From: Epinephelus fuscoguttatus | Lineage: Eukaryota > Chordata > Actinopteri > Perciformes > Serranidae | Length of the DNA: 64,000 bases | Assembly (NCBI RefSeq): GCF_011397635.1 | Contig: NC_064759.1 | Span: 13,722,428-13,786,427, forward strand | Direction of reading: 5' to 3' | Shown here: positions 15,791-25,353 of the stretch, in pieces | How positions within the stretch are numbered: the stretch's first letter is position 1 | Layout: each line of letters opens with the position of its first letter | Notes under the pieces: model-generated | What the model was told of the DNA's origin: nothing | Database searches by the model: none | What the model saw: the letters and a program-made list of their open reading frames with translations, nothing else | Made by a program: the position numbers and the translations under genes

Positions 15791-17017
15791 TTCAGTATGT
15801 GGTCCCCGTTCATTCCTCAGCTTCTGCATTAGAAGCACTCTGCATGGCATGCAACTGGCTGCATGGATAATCATTCTTAATTTAACAATTTGGCACAAAT
15901 GCCAACGTCTCACATTAGCTTCACAGACTGTGTGTGATTCAGAGCAGGTACCAACGTAGCACGCCTTGCACGGTATAATATCTCAGCCCATTGATCTAAT
16001 TTTGCTTCACTAACCGAGCAGTTTAACTACTGCTTATCAGCTGAATAAACACTTCGTTTTGGTAGACAACAATGGCCTTTTTCTTAGGTTTCTTGCTGCT
16101 GAGCAGGAATGGCTCAATGAGGTGTGTGCGGCTGCTCTACCACACCGAACATGAGTACAGGAGGGGAGCTGATGTTCATGCTCCGTGGAGAAAACCCACA
16201 TGGCATAGGCAGACGCCTTATTAGGGGAAGTCTAAGCGATGCATATGGCTGATATGGCCGATGGGGTCGAGTTACGCAGCTGCCAGGGTCAGAAGGTGTG
16301 AGCTGTAAGAGGAGATGAACCAGTAACCTTTCTGCAGAGGATACATGCACATATCTGTGATGGCTCCAAACTCCTCCAGGTATATCTGGAGGCCTCCAGC
16401 GAGAAAGAAATACTTCCTAAGTACTGACATAACTCATTGATTTACTCAAGGATCAGACATTGAACCAGGAACCATTACTTTATTGGACTCGTGCACAACT
16501 TCCTATACCTTTCATCTGTTTGGCAAATGGAGTGTGGCCATATGTTTTAATACGCCTGCTTCTCTACTCTTCTGCACACAGTCATGTTAGGAATGTCTTT
16601 ATGGTCAGTCGCTTACTGTCACACAGAATAAAGCTCCTTGGGACTCAGGGGGGGCACGTGTGACACAATCATTCCCACATGTTGTTTGGTGAAGTGTAAA
16701 AATTGTGGAGGTTAATGACCATATCACCCAGAGAGACAGTGCTGGGGGACATCAGAGCAACTGGGAAGTGAAGAGGCATCAATCATGGACAAGAGGTTGA
16801 CTTTTAGTTCTCCAAAGTTCACAGGTTTAGGAGCAGGGATTCCCCTCCTCCTGTTCAGACTCCCATTGAGTAGTTTTATCTTATTTTAAAAACAGCAAAA
16901 AGGCAAAAACTAACTTTAAAGTTGACTTCTAAACCAAAATATAACTTCTATGAAGTGGTTCTTACCTTTAAGGAGGAGGATGAACTCCAGGCACAACAGG
17001 TATTTACGCAGCTCCAT
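1582..17017 (-). CDS. itga10: itga10-like integrin alpha chain, coding exons 1-7 of a gene that continues off the left edge
   Basis: Integrin alpha subunit of the collagen-binding, I-domain group; it pairs with beta1 at the plasma membrane and binds collagen through a metal-dependent I domain. Seven exons join in frame (52, 112, 110, 89, 115, 128 and 149 nt) to give about 251 residues: a hydrophobic signal peptide beginning MELRKYLLCL, the first beta-propeller blade (FGFSVLQH, LVGAPWDG, KGDVYKC), the segment ending with ACAPLWSQECG, and the start of the I domain with the MIDAS motif DGSNS. The blade and I-domain segments (VHEWSLKDYQ, AAKNISRQEGRETRTA) resemble alpha-10 more than alpha-11 from memory. 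Every junction has AG/GT and phases match. Introns 2, 3 and 5 are 126, 92 and 100 bp, intron 1 is 10.9 kb. The rest of the I domain, propeller, thigh, calf, membrane and tail parts are outside the window. Identity as alpha-10 is an inference from a partial sequence. Confidence 0.9.
2321..2448 (-). CDS. itga10: itga10 exon 6 (start of I domain, MIDAS)
   Basis: Encodes STYMDIVIVLDGSNSIYPW and continues to SSDQMQ. DGSNS is the DxSxS metal-site motif of the I domain. The acceptor is TGGCAG and the donor GTAAAAG; it ends in phase 0. Confidence 0.94.
2549..2663 (-). CDS. itga10: itga10 exon 5 (segment before the I domain)
   Basis: Encodes ACAPLWSQECGTSMFSTGIC and ends IAPTAQ, closely matching the ACAPLWS and APTAQ segments known in alpha-10. 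The acceptor is TTGGCAG, the donor GTAACC. The cysteines that close the propeller loop are present. Confidence 0.92.
3532..3701. repeat. Pair of CA microsatellites
   Basis: Runs of CA at 3532-3564 and 3672-3701 in itga10 intron 4. The reading frames through them (Thr-His or Cys-Val runs) are low complexity and not genes. Confidence 0.95.
4170..4710. repeat. Dispersed repeat, copy 1 (pairs with 14925-15415)
   Basis: Shares long stretches with 14925-15415 in the same orientation, for example GCCACTTGAGGCTGGCTCC (GACCACTTGAGG here), CATGTTAAAATGCCCAACTT, and a shared end with CCAATGGGTGA and ATTATTTTTACAG. This is a widespread type of fish interspersed repeat; its class was not determined. Confidence 0.75.
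5539..5627 (-). CDS. itga10: itga10 exon 4
   Basis: Encodes ESALQNISKNLKNSHLGMTL and then PDSPDGFL, matching the region of human alpha-10 that reads HLGMSL. Acceptor CTCAG, donor GTACGT. It ends in phase 0. Confidence 0.88.
5720..5829 (-). CDS. itga10: itga10 exon 3 (propeller blade 1, second half)
   Basis: The translation contains MLVGAPWDGPPNNRKGDVYK, the FG-GAP type blade motif. The acceptor is CTGAAG and the donor GTGAGT; it joins exons 2 and 4 in frame. Confidence 0.92.
5956..6067 (-). CDS. itga10: itga10 exon 2 (propeller blade 1, first half)
   Basis: The acceptor CTTTCAG precedes 6067 and the donor GTAAGT follows 5956. The translation contains FNIDVKHPRIFTGPEDALFG and FSVLQHE, the typical start of a mature integrin alpha chain. 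Confidence 0.9.
6486..7004. mobile_element. MITE with 17-bp perfect terminal inverted repeats
   Basis: The ends ATATCCTCCTGAGACCC (6486-6502) and its exact reverse complement (6988-7004) bound 519 bp. Inside are three direct copies of a TTTGAGGACRTTGGGACTT unit at about 6838-6920. There is no transposase, so it is non-autonomous; the superfamily was not settled. Confidence 0.75.
7033..7696. mobile_element. TTAA-flanked MITE
   Basis: Begins TTAAAGGGACAGTTCACC and ends with the diverged inverse GTGAACTATCTCTTTAA. TTAA target sites are typical of piggyBac and Kolobok elements. No coding capacity. Confidence 0.65.
8302..9062. mobile_element. TTAA-family MITE with long inverted arms
   Basis: Begins TTAAAGGGATAGTCCTCCC. 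Internal arms such as AGATAATCCACAGACCTTGT (8552 on) recur inverted near 8807-8826. It is the same family as 27868-28621 and 58875-61343. The right end is degenerate (GGTGAAGTTTTCCTTTGAA). Confidence 0.65.
9318..9690 (-). mobile_element. LINE 3' fragment, Rex3 (RTE-type) like
   Basis: CATCCATCCATCAATCC at the left end corresponds on the minus strand to the GATG-type tail of Rex3. The body (CAACTGCTTATCTGAGGCCG, CCTGAGGCGTTCCCAGGCCA, AGCTCTACTCCGAGCTCC) is the familiar fish Rex3 3' segment. Truncated, with many changes, not functional. Confidence 0.65.
9780..12850. repeat. Segments of a common fish repeat (copies in both orientations)
   Basis: The segment at 9815-9870 (GTGCTTTGAGCTAAATGCTA) recurs inverted at 12790-12835, and 10240-10420 with 11216-11500 contain the frequent fish repeat text around AATGTGTGAACCAGATTTCATG and GATGGACTGTGTGG. 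Boundaries and class were not resolved. Confidence 0.45.
14925..15415. repeat. Dispersed repeat, copy 2 (pairs with 4170-4710)
   Basis: Same order of blocks as the copy at 4170-4710, including GCCACTTGAGGCTGGCTCC, TTAAAATGCCCAACTTTAC and the terminal CCAATGGGTGATGTCACAG followed by ATTATTTTTACAGTCTATG. Confidence 0.75.
15763..15790. repeat. TG microsatellite
   Basis: An uninterrupted GT run of about 14 units in itga10 intron 1. Confidence 0.95.
16966..17017 (-). CDS. itga10: itga10 exon 1 (start codon and signal peptide)
   Basis: The ATG at 17017-17015 has A at -3 and G at +4. Seventeen codons give a short basic start followed by a leucine-rich hydrophobic core, and the exon ends in phase 1 at a GTAAG donor. 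The codon completes as Gly with exon 2, after which FNID begins the mature chain as in other integrin alpha subunits. The human alpha-10 precursor also starts MEL. Confidence 0.82.
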
Positions 17018-17650
17018 TTATTTAAAAAAGAAAAGTCTCTCCTCTATTTTTTCCTTGTGTTTTTTCTCTGTTTACAAAGTGGTCTCCCCTGAGCTGTTGG
17101 AAATGCAGTGCATCGGCGTCCACCACACACACACACATAAACACGCGCTTTTCAGCTCTCTCTTTCCCCAAGAGATGCGTAAAATCCGGTAAAACGGTGC
17201 TGCTGTGGCATGTCTACTGTGCGTGTGCGGGCTCGTTCACAAAAGCAGTCTCGAGTCGTTAAATATAGATGAAAATAAAATAAACCAACTCCACACGAGG
17301 ATTCCTGTCCGTGATTTTTGCGTTTCTTAAAGTTCCCTGTGGGAATATTTGGCGCACACTACAGGAGCAAGTTACTGTAGTGCGCGTAAAGGTCTTTAGG
17401 ATAAAGAGAGAAAACTTAACTGACACCTCAGTGACCCATGTTTTGGCCGTGAAAAACCTGCACCTGTCCCATCGAACAAGAGGCCGCAGTTCAAAGTCAT
17501 TAAACCATTACTAATGTGTAACACCTTCCAAAACAGTCAGCCAGCGCAGCGCTTTATCCCTCCTGACTCCGGTGCGCGTCTTTGAAGCTCTCCAGCTCTC
17601 CTGTGGACACAAACTGCGCTCATTAAGCCAAAAGTTTGAGCTGAGGTTCC
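17018..17650 (-). promoter_or_regulatory. itga10 5' untranslated and promoter region (approximate)
   Basis: Sequence immediately upstream of the itga10 start codon. It contains scattered CpG and a TGCGTGTGCGGGCTCG block near 17220. No convincing TATA box or start site could be fixed, so the limits are only positional. Confidence 0.35.
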
Positions 17651-18963
17651 TCTGGTAACTTGTTATCCATGATCCTCTCCGCTGATTTTTTTAAACTCAC
17701 ATTTACAACAAACCGCTTGTTTCCCGGGAGTTTCTGTCTCTGTAAATATGCGCCTCTAGTAACGGATTTCTCTCACTTTGAAATGAAAGAGCGCATTTAT
17801 CCTCAGAGCTGCCCTCCCTCCATCCGTCCTCCTCCATCCACCAGAGTCCTCTCTGAGCAACTGGTTCACATTGACAAACCTCAAACCCACATCTCCCTCT
17901 CTCCCTCTCTCGCTTTCTTTTTCAAACTGACGATTTCTCTCTGTCAAAATCTTTCACTTTGCTTATGTCTTTCTTTGAGCTGCTCTTCACACATCAGTGT
18001 CTCCAACTTTGTGGAAAATAACTAAGTCTTAAATAAGGCACCCTTTATTAAGTCTTATAAGCTGTAATTAATGGCTTTATTGCTGGATCATAAATCATTT
18101 AGAGCAGTTATAAGCTATTAATGAGCTCAACTTTGGGGTTGCCAAATTGTGGTAAATCCAGTGTTCCCCAGTTCCTCATAAGCCCGGAGCAAAAGTTTGT
18201 CAGTCACCCAATTTTTATGTCACGTTTATGATTTTATAATCTTAAATTTAGATGCCCTGTTGCCGTTTTCTAGAAAAAATAATCGTTTGGGCAGTGGTGC
18301 ATGCTAAAAGACAAAGTAAGTATGCTAGAAGAAAAATATTTTCCACAACCTGGCAACCCAAAAGTTGATTATTAATTTGATTTATCAGTCGGTAATGAAA
18401 AAAATAATTATAAACTATTTATAAAGGAGGGCCAGAAAGTGATCTCAGACTTAATTCGAGTTATCATAAAACTTCAATTAAAAGCCCGGGCTATTTGCTT
18501 CAATCACTCAAATCAACAGGTTTATATTTGGGACAGACGTCTATATGGGACAGGCCTTTAATTCCTTTCACACAACACTGTTGCTCAGCAAAGATGGGAA
18601 ATACAATTAAATTGTTTATTTAAACCAGTATGAATATTACTTGTATAAAAAAATAGGCTTCTGATAATATATCAATTATGAATCATTCATTTGATTGAGC
18701 TACGACAGACAGAGCAAGTTACGGCACCCAGCATACTACACAACTTGGATTAATTTTTATGAAAAACCCTTTTGATTGGAAGACCCTACGGACTAAAGGA
18801 ATATGAATAACTTACTGGAATCCAAAGCACTTCTATAAAAAAAACAAAACAAAACAAAACTGCTTGACAACTAGACCAGGCGTCTAATTGAGACAGGCGT
18901 TTATTTGTCAAAATGTGTAGCCACACTGGGCTAGTAAAAGGGACTGGGTGTTTAATTAAAGAT

Positions 18964-19160
18964 CTACAATATTCAAATTCAGATAAAGGGAAATGTACAA
19001 GGCTGAATGTTTGCCCAATACAGTGGCTCTGTTATGCTGTAGGGGAAACATTCAGCCTTGTACATTTCCCTTTATCTGAATTTGAATATTGTAGATAAAG
19101 GGAAATGTACAAGGCTGAATGTTTGCCCAATACAGTGGCTCTGTTATGCTGTAGGGGAAA
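18964..19160. repeat. Perfect 49-bp inverted repeat followed by a 68-bp direct repeat
   Basis: The arm at 18964-19012 is the exact reverse complement of 19046-19094 (33-bp spacer). Bases 18981-19048 are then repeated directly at 19093-19160. The layout resembles a replication template switch that copied the strand back and forth. Confidence 0.95.
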
Positions 19161-19489
19161 TTTTACTGCCAGGACAGGTGTAGCTAAAACATAATTCAAT
19201 GCTGCATTGTATCACAACAGTTGGTGTAAAGGCTCGTCAATCGTATTAGTTCCATGTGTGCTTTTTCCTGCTGTAACAGCTCAAAATGTCTGCTGTGGTA
19301 AAGGTCTATGAATCTGATTCATATGGGAATGACAAAGAAACTAGTGCCCTGGGATACTGGCAGGGCCATTAAGATTCAGGTTATCCATGTTAATTCAGAT
19401 GTTCAAGAAAGACAGATTTCTAACAGATTAAAAACAATTTAAGCTACTTGTATTTTGATCACCCTAAATGATAAAACATCTCTATCTAA

Positions 19490-19600
19490 AATGTCCTTAA
19501 TTACATGATACAGCCTTCACAGTCACCAGATCTCAACCCAGCAGCTGAAAGATTTTGGATGGATGTGTCATATAAAATTATATAAACATAAAAGCACAAA
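19490..19600 (+). pseudogene. Tc1-type transposase remnant
   Basis: The plus-strand translation contains SPDLNP, the conserved stretch of Tc1/mariner transposases, followed by RFWMD in place of the usual LW. Reading frames around it are broken, so this is a small degenerate relic. Confidence 0.5.
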
Positions 19601-20499
19601 CATTTGGATAATCAATAACAACAACACTGAACCTTTTCCAGACAATGCCCAGCATGAAGTGCAGTAAACTGTGCATAATTATATCTCTGGTTTCCACATT
19701 TTGACATGTATCAATCATAATGAGGCTTTTGGTAATCTATTAATCACAAATAAAGGGCATGTATAAACTGTAGTTAGAGAATGAATGGATGCCTTCCTCA
19801 GTGGTGTTGATAGACCACATAAAAATGCCCAGTTGTGTAAATACTCTGACCCCATCCTGAAATTATCATCAATCCATTGATCCCTAATTTTAGATGTAGT
19901 TTGGTGTGCAACCATTTAGGAGGATTTGTCAGATGAAAGCAGAACGCTGTGTTTACTGTTGTTGGCATGACAAAATGAAAACATTATCAAAACAGCTTTC
20001 ATGCATGCGTTTACTGCTCTACATGTTGTATCTGTGAGCCTTTCATTGATTTCACAAGTCAGCTGGCATCTCAAATGTATTTATGACCTGGACTTAAGGA
20101 GTTAAAGTGGAATCTAATAATGATAGAATTTCAAAGTGGGTAATGGGAGAGATGGATAATGAATATTCTTGTAAAGCTCTTGGGCGCCACTCTCAGACCT
20201 CTACAGTTACTGCTCCACATGCCCACAGTGGCACAAGACACTGTAATACAAAATTGGGCCTAAGACAAATGAATGTGATTTTATTGTGTTCAAGCAGAAA
20301 AACACTAATTTGTCCACAACTCAGTGAAATAGTATTTACTAATGAAAGCGTAACAACACCTTCTACATGTAGGCCTATTTGGAAAATAATGACATGGGCT
20401 GATAAAGATATTAAATAAATGACTATTTTTAAGGCTAATTCAATAAATATTAAAACTATTTTTGTTATTATATGAAAGCTATATGGGCTAGTATTTCAA

Positions 20500-21022
20500 C
20501 TGTGATAAAGCACTGCTGTTGTAGAACAATAATTTCCTTCCGTTAGCTGCAGTAACTTTACTGATAAGCGAAGAAGAGATTCTGCGCCATCTTTGATTGA
20601 CCGTTAGTTCTAAACAAATACAACTCATCCCCTTTCCATTAGTAAAACTCGTCGTTTTATGACTTCACACCCACCTGCCGTTGATTTTACCCCACCTAAT
20701 AAGTTGCTAGAAAGGCTGACTTCTTTTAGTTGTGCTCGCATTAACAATATGATTTACCTAGCTAATTAAATAAATACCTAATTGACAGATGGTGTCCGGT
20801 TTCCGTTGGTAGCCATCAACGACCGGAGCTAGCTAACTTCAACAGTGTGCTACTTTCCCAGCAGCAAGGTAAGTGACAGACAGGTGAATGAAGTTGGATA
20901 TTTGTGGTATTTTTGTCAAGACCTGTCCGACCAAACGAAGACTATAACATATGGAAATATTCCCCAGGTTGCCGATAAAGACCTCAAGACGCTGACTCTG
21001 CTCCTGTGTTTCTTCAGGATGT
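20500..21022 (+). promoter_or_regulatory. Possible promoter and noncoding 5' exons of an unidentified plus-strand transcript
   Basis: Sequence to 20870 ends CAGCAGCAAG followed by the donor GTAAGTGACA. Downstream, TATTCCCCAG (to 20967) could be an acceptor for an exon at 20968-21022 that is followed by GTAAGTAG. No protein was recognised and no downstream coding exon could be linked, so it may be a noncoding transcript or chance signals. Confidence 0.3.
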
Positions 21023-21384
21023 GTAAGTAGACAGTTTTGGCTAAAGGTTTAATCAGCTAGCTAAAGCTTCCACTCTGTCAGTTGGTCTCTTCTGACCCCT
21101 AGTGACCAAGATGACAGTTACATGAAAGCCTCTAAACAGAAGTTCTTGGGGTTTCCTGGCTTTGTTTGAGATATTTTAGATTTCTGTCACATCTTGAGAC
21201 ACTGGAGGAAAGAATACAGTCTATATCACAGAATAGATTTACATGCAAACAATTTCTGAGGCCTCTGAGACATACTTGTTGTGTGATATTGTATTCCAGT
21301 TAGTTTTACACTAGTTTGACTTTTGGTAAGTGGATACAGTTTAATAAATTGCACAGGCTCATATTTGCCACCGAGATTAATTTC

Positions 21385-22330
21385 CTCAAGTCAGGTATTG
21401 CATTAATTTGGAGGTTGAGGACCCAAATCCTGTCCCAATTGTGCTTGTAGTATATCTTTCAAAAGTAAAAGGGTATAACCTGTGGTGGGAACTGAGTACA
21501 TTTACTTTTACTGTACTTAAGTACAATTTTGTGGTACTTGAGTATTTCCATTTTCTGCTACATTTTACTTACGCCCCACAACAGCTCAGATGGAAATATT
21601 GTATTCTTTACTCCACTACATTTAGTTACTTAGCAGATTCAGGTTAATAACATAAAATACAATCAATAAATAAATTATGATGTATTATTATAGATAAAGA
21701 TAACACTTTATTGATTTCTGTGGTGAAATTTACAAGCTACTCTGATAGAAAAAAATACTTTGTGTATTTTGATGCTAATTCTTTTGTACTTTTACTGAAG
21801 TAAAATTTTGAATCCATGACTTTTGCTTGTAATAGACTATTTCTACACTAAAGTGACTTGGATCATTGCTCAAGTCAAGTTCTGTATTAATTTGGAGGTT
21901 GAGGGCCCAAATTGTGTCCCAATTGTGCTTGTAGTATATCTGTTAAAAGTAAAAGGCTATAGCCAATGGTGGGAAGTAACTGAGTACATTTGCTCTTACT
22001 GTACTTGAGTACAGTTTTGAGGTACTTGTACTTTACTCAAGTATTTCCATACTTGCTACTTTATACTTCTGCTCCACTAGTCTACATCTCAGAGGGAAAT
22101 ATTGTACTTTTTACTCCACAACGTTTTATTACTTTACAGATTTTGATTAATAATAAAAGATATAATCAACAAATCAATTCTGATGTTTTATTATATATAA
22201 AGATAACACTTTATTGATCTCTGTGGTGAAATTCACAATAATATAATAAACACTGTGGAATGGGCCATTCTGCATAATGTGCACTTTCACCTTTGGTACT
22301 TTATACTGATGCTAATACTATTGTACTTTT
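21385..22330. repeat. Tandem duplication (period about 484 bp) with a fish repeat in each copy
   Basis: ATTAATTTGGAGGTTGAGG starts at 21402 and again at 21886, followed in both by near-identical text and then by a dispersed fish repeat (GTGGGAACTGAGTACATTTA; GTACTTGAGTATTTCC). A related repeat lies at 44808-45310. Confidence 0.7.
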
Positions 22331-24230
22331 TGCTAACAGGGGAGCTATGCTCATTTTTAAAATTCATATATGTTGTTCCTATGGTCTAAGACAGTCTAAA
22401 AATATTTGAACATGAACAATTCTCTCCCAAAGCCAAAAGTAGAGTGCTAAAACTGAAATTTGTGATGTCATGGGTTTAAAGTCCGGAGCTGCTCCATAGA
22501 CAATGACCAGGGAAAGATGTTCTCAAAGACACTGAGAGCACCCAGGGAAATATTTTGAGTATGTGGGTACATTTTCTGTTTCAGATCTTAGAATGCCACA
22601 ATAGAATAAAGCTCATTATTTATGAAGCAGCTCCAAACTTTATACTTGATGGCATCACAAGTTTGAGACCTACTTTTCTGGTTTCTGACATTGAGAAAGA
22701 GTAGCTCATGTTCACAAATACTGATTGAACTTTCCTTGGCCATGGAAAGAACACACTGGAATTCTTAATTTAGGTGGTGTTCCCCTTTAAGTAATGAGTG
22801 CAGGACTTTTGCTTGTAACAGAATATTTCTACACAAAGGTATCACTATTTTTACTTAAGGATCTCAGATCCATCTTTGGATATAGCCTAGCAATGTCTGT
22901 GAAAAAGCATACTGTTACTGATTTATTAACTTCTTATACAGTAGTCTGCCTTGGTGTCGGTATTTTTCCATATTTATGTCACCAGTTTGTGATGATATTT
23001 AGCAGTGTTTCATGTATTTGGTAGTGTTTGTACCATCTAAAGGCAAGGTTTACTGTAACCTGTATGAGATTTTGAGGATAGAATAGGATTGTGGTGTGTG
23101 TGTTGTGGTGTCATTGCCAAAAAAAAAAAAAGCAGTTATGATAAAATCAGCAACTCCTGGCTGCTGTTAAAACAATTCTCACTTGTTACCACTTGGTGCC
23201 GCTCTTTTTCAACTATTGTACTTTCCAAGCCTGTCTGAACAGCTTCACGGTGTGCTGCAGTACTTTAACACAAAAATGGAGGCTTTTCCTATTACAGCTA
23301 ATTGCAGAAATCATCCAAGGCCAATTTGTCTCATGATTTTCAGTGCTCTGAGTCATGATGCTCAGCTGATGATACTAAATTCCTCCTCTCACATTTGTAG
23401 TTAAGTTGCTGAATGTCTTTTTCTGTCTCTTGAAAATCAGCTTTCCTGGTCGAGGCTCATCATGTGGTGATGGATTTCTGTTCTGGACTAGGACAGAGAG
23501 TGCAATGGGTTTGGAGAGTAAACTCATAAGTGGCTAACACATCTGGGAATGAGAGGAACTTCATTAGCTTTTGATTTATGAATCCAGAGAGGGGAAAGAT
23601 AATGATTATTGGATCATTGACCTCAGTCTCTCCATCATTGCTCTTACAGTTACTGCCTAATTGACATTGGTCTCTATCAGTGTCCTTGCCATTACTGCCT
23701 TCCTCTTCTCTGTTTTCATTTTCTTCTTTCTCCACCGTCTGTCTTCCTCTTCTTGGATCTCAGTTGTCCCAGTACTTACCTCATGTCGCCAAGAGACATA
23801 TACATTTTCTATGTTTGCAGTGACCCACATTAGCATTTTTTTGGCAGGTGACTGTTACTGTAATTCGACTGGCAGCAGAGTCATGCTGACTGGCAGCCAT
23901 ATGTTAAGTCAGATGTGCTTGCTCACATGCAACCAAACCTCACTGTACACAACCACAGATTCCTGCACAGAGGTAGAACTGGAGTGAGAGCCAAAACAAA
24001 CACACACACTGGGAGTTATGCTGAAGCCCATTAACGTCAGGCATAAAATCGAAATTTGCATCACGCTGCTGTAACAACACAATTTAAATCAATGCAGTAG
24101 ATAATTTTTACAGCTTTTACAAACTACTCCTGCAGAGAGAGTGCATATCGAATACAGTTGTACAGCAGCTATAGTTCTCTCTAGTATTCCCACCAAAGAC
24201 TCTGACATTAATTAGCTATTTAATGATAGT
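22331..24230. other. Intergenic, no gene recognised
   Basis: Open frames exist (for example plus strand 23661-23987, 108 codons) but their translations show no family resemblance, and no clear splice signals were found. Confidence 0.4.
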
Positions 24231-24780
24231 CTTAAAGGTCCAGTGTGTAGGATTTAGGTACTCATCTACGGAGATCACCATGTTGCACCCCCATGTTTCC
24301 AGACAACAGACAAAGCAAACATTGACTCTAGATTAGGGCTGCCACGATTAGTCGACTAATCGATGACTAATCGACTATTAAAATAATCTGTGACTATTTT
24401 AGTAGTCGACTAATTGGTTTGAGTCATTTTTCATAGAAAAGCACTATAAAAGTACCCCAAAATACTCTTACTGCAGCTTCTTATGTTCAGATATTGGCAG
24501 CTTTACACACTCTCCCGTGACAGTGAACTAAAACCCTTTGGCGTGAGTATGAAACAAGACATTAGATGACATAATTTTGGGGTTTGGGCGAGACAGACCA
24601 ACATTTTTCAACATTTTAACACATTTTTCAATGAAATGATTAGTCAACTAATCGAAGAAATAGTCGACAGATTAGTCGACAATGAAAATAATTGTTAGTG
24701 GCAGCCCTACTCTAGATAGGGCCTTTTTTATACTGCATTGAAAACTACAATCTGTGCAAAATCCCTCTGATAATAACCAT
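24231..24780. repeat. Fish interspersed repeat split by a hAT MITE
   Basis: TTAAAGGTCCAGTGTGTAGG at 24234 and the flank AGGGCCTTTTTTATACTGCA after 24717 are parts of a common fish repeat. The MITE at 24334-24709 sits inside it. Confidence 0.6.
24334..24709. mobile_element. hAT-type MITE with 8-bp target duplication
   Basis: The ends TAGGGCTGCCAC and GTGGCAGCCCTA (allowing the TTAGTGGCAG junction) are inverted repeats. CTCTAGAT is present exactly at 24326-24333 and 24710-24717, an 8-bp duplication as made by hAT transposases. 376 bp, no coding capacity. Confidence 0.92.
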
Positions 24781-24889
24781 CATTTGATATGACAAAAACA
24801 TGCATGACATTCAAGTATCTCTGACAAAGTCATCATAAACATATGCTGAATCTATTGATACATAACAGAGATGCTTTATTTTGTAATCA

Positions 24890-25140
24890 TGCCCTGAGTG
24901 AACTCGCTACATGGTCCCAAGCAGTCCGTTTAAATCACTGGGTCTCTTTGTTTTGGAAAGGACAAGACCTCTGTGGGTAATTCGGCTCCCAGTAAAAACC
25001 TCCTGAATGTCTGGATTCTCAGTTATCAAATGAAATAGGTGAACACACAGCAGAAGTTCTGGGCTAGTAGCCTGTCTGTGAGGTGCCGAACAGCACAGGA
25101 GAAACACTGATTTGTAGCATGTAACTGCTTTATTCAAGGT
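24890..25140. repeat. Dispersed copy of the 34-kb tandem repeat unit
   Basis: Shares blocks with 33985-34530 in the same orientation, such as AGACCTCTGTGGGTAATTCGGCTCCC and GAGAAACACTGATTTGTA (short excerpts). Confidence 0.65.
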
Positions 25141-25353
25141 TTGGAGGGGTTTATTTGTCTTCCCATGAAAACTAGGGGTGCACCTTTGTCTTGGCTGAAC
25201 ATCGGTATCGACTGATATTCGCCTTGTTGACTGCCATCAGCCTATCAGCAAATAAGATGACATTCACCAGTGGCAACGGCCAAAGTTTTACTGTTGTGTC
25301 ACATCATTTTTGCACAGGCTATAAAGCAGAGCACAAAGCTAATGGCCACAAAC

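Larger units (their letters stand above)
6068..16965. other. itga10 intron 1 (10.9 kb), mainly repeats
   Basis: No coding exon was recognised between the signal-peptide exon and exon 2. The intron carries MITEs (6486, 7033, 8302), a Rex3-like LINE piece (9318), related fish repeat segments at about 9780-10420, 11216-11500 and 12660-12850, a second copy of the 4170 repeat (14925-15415) and a TG microsatellite (15763-15790). Confidence 0.65.
17651..20500. other. Intergenic region upstream of itga10
   Basis: No gene recognised. It holds an inverted and direct duplication (18964-19160) and a Tc1 transposase remnant (about 19490-19600); otherwise AT-rich unique-looking sequence. Confidence 0.5.

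Noticed and set aside
23661..23987. 108-codon plus-strand frame with a hydrophobic start
   Set aside because: No family likeness, no splice or promoter signals, and a composition typical of random AT-rich sequence with pyrimidine tracts.
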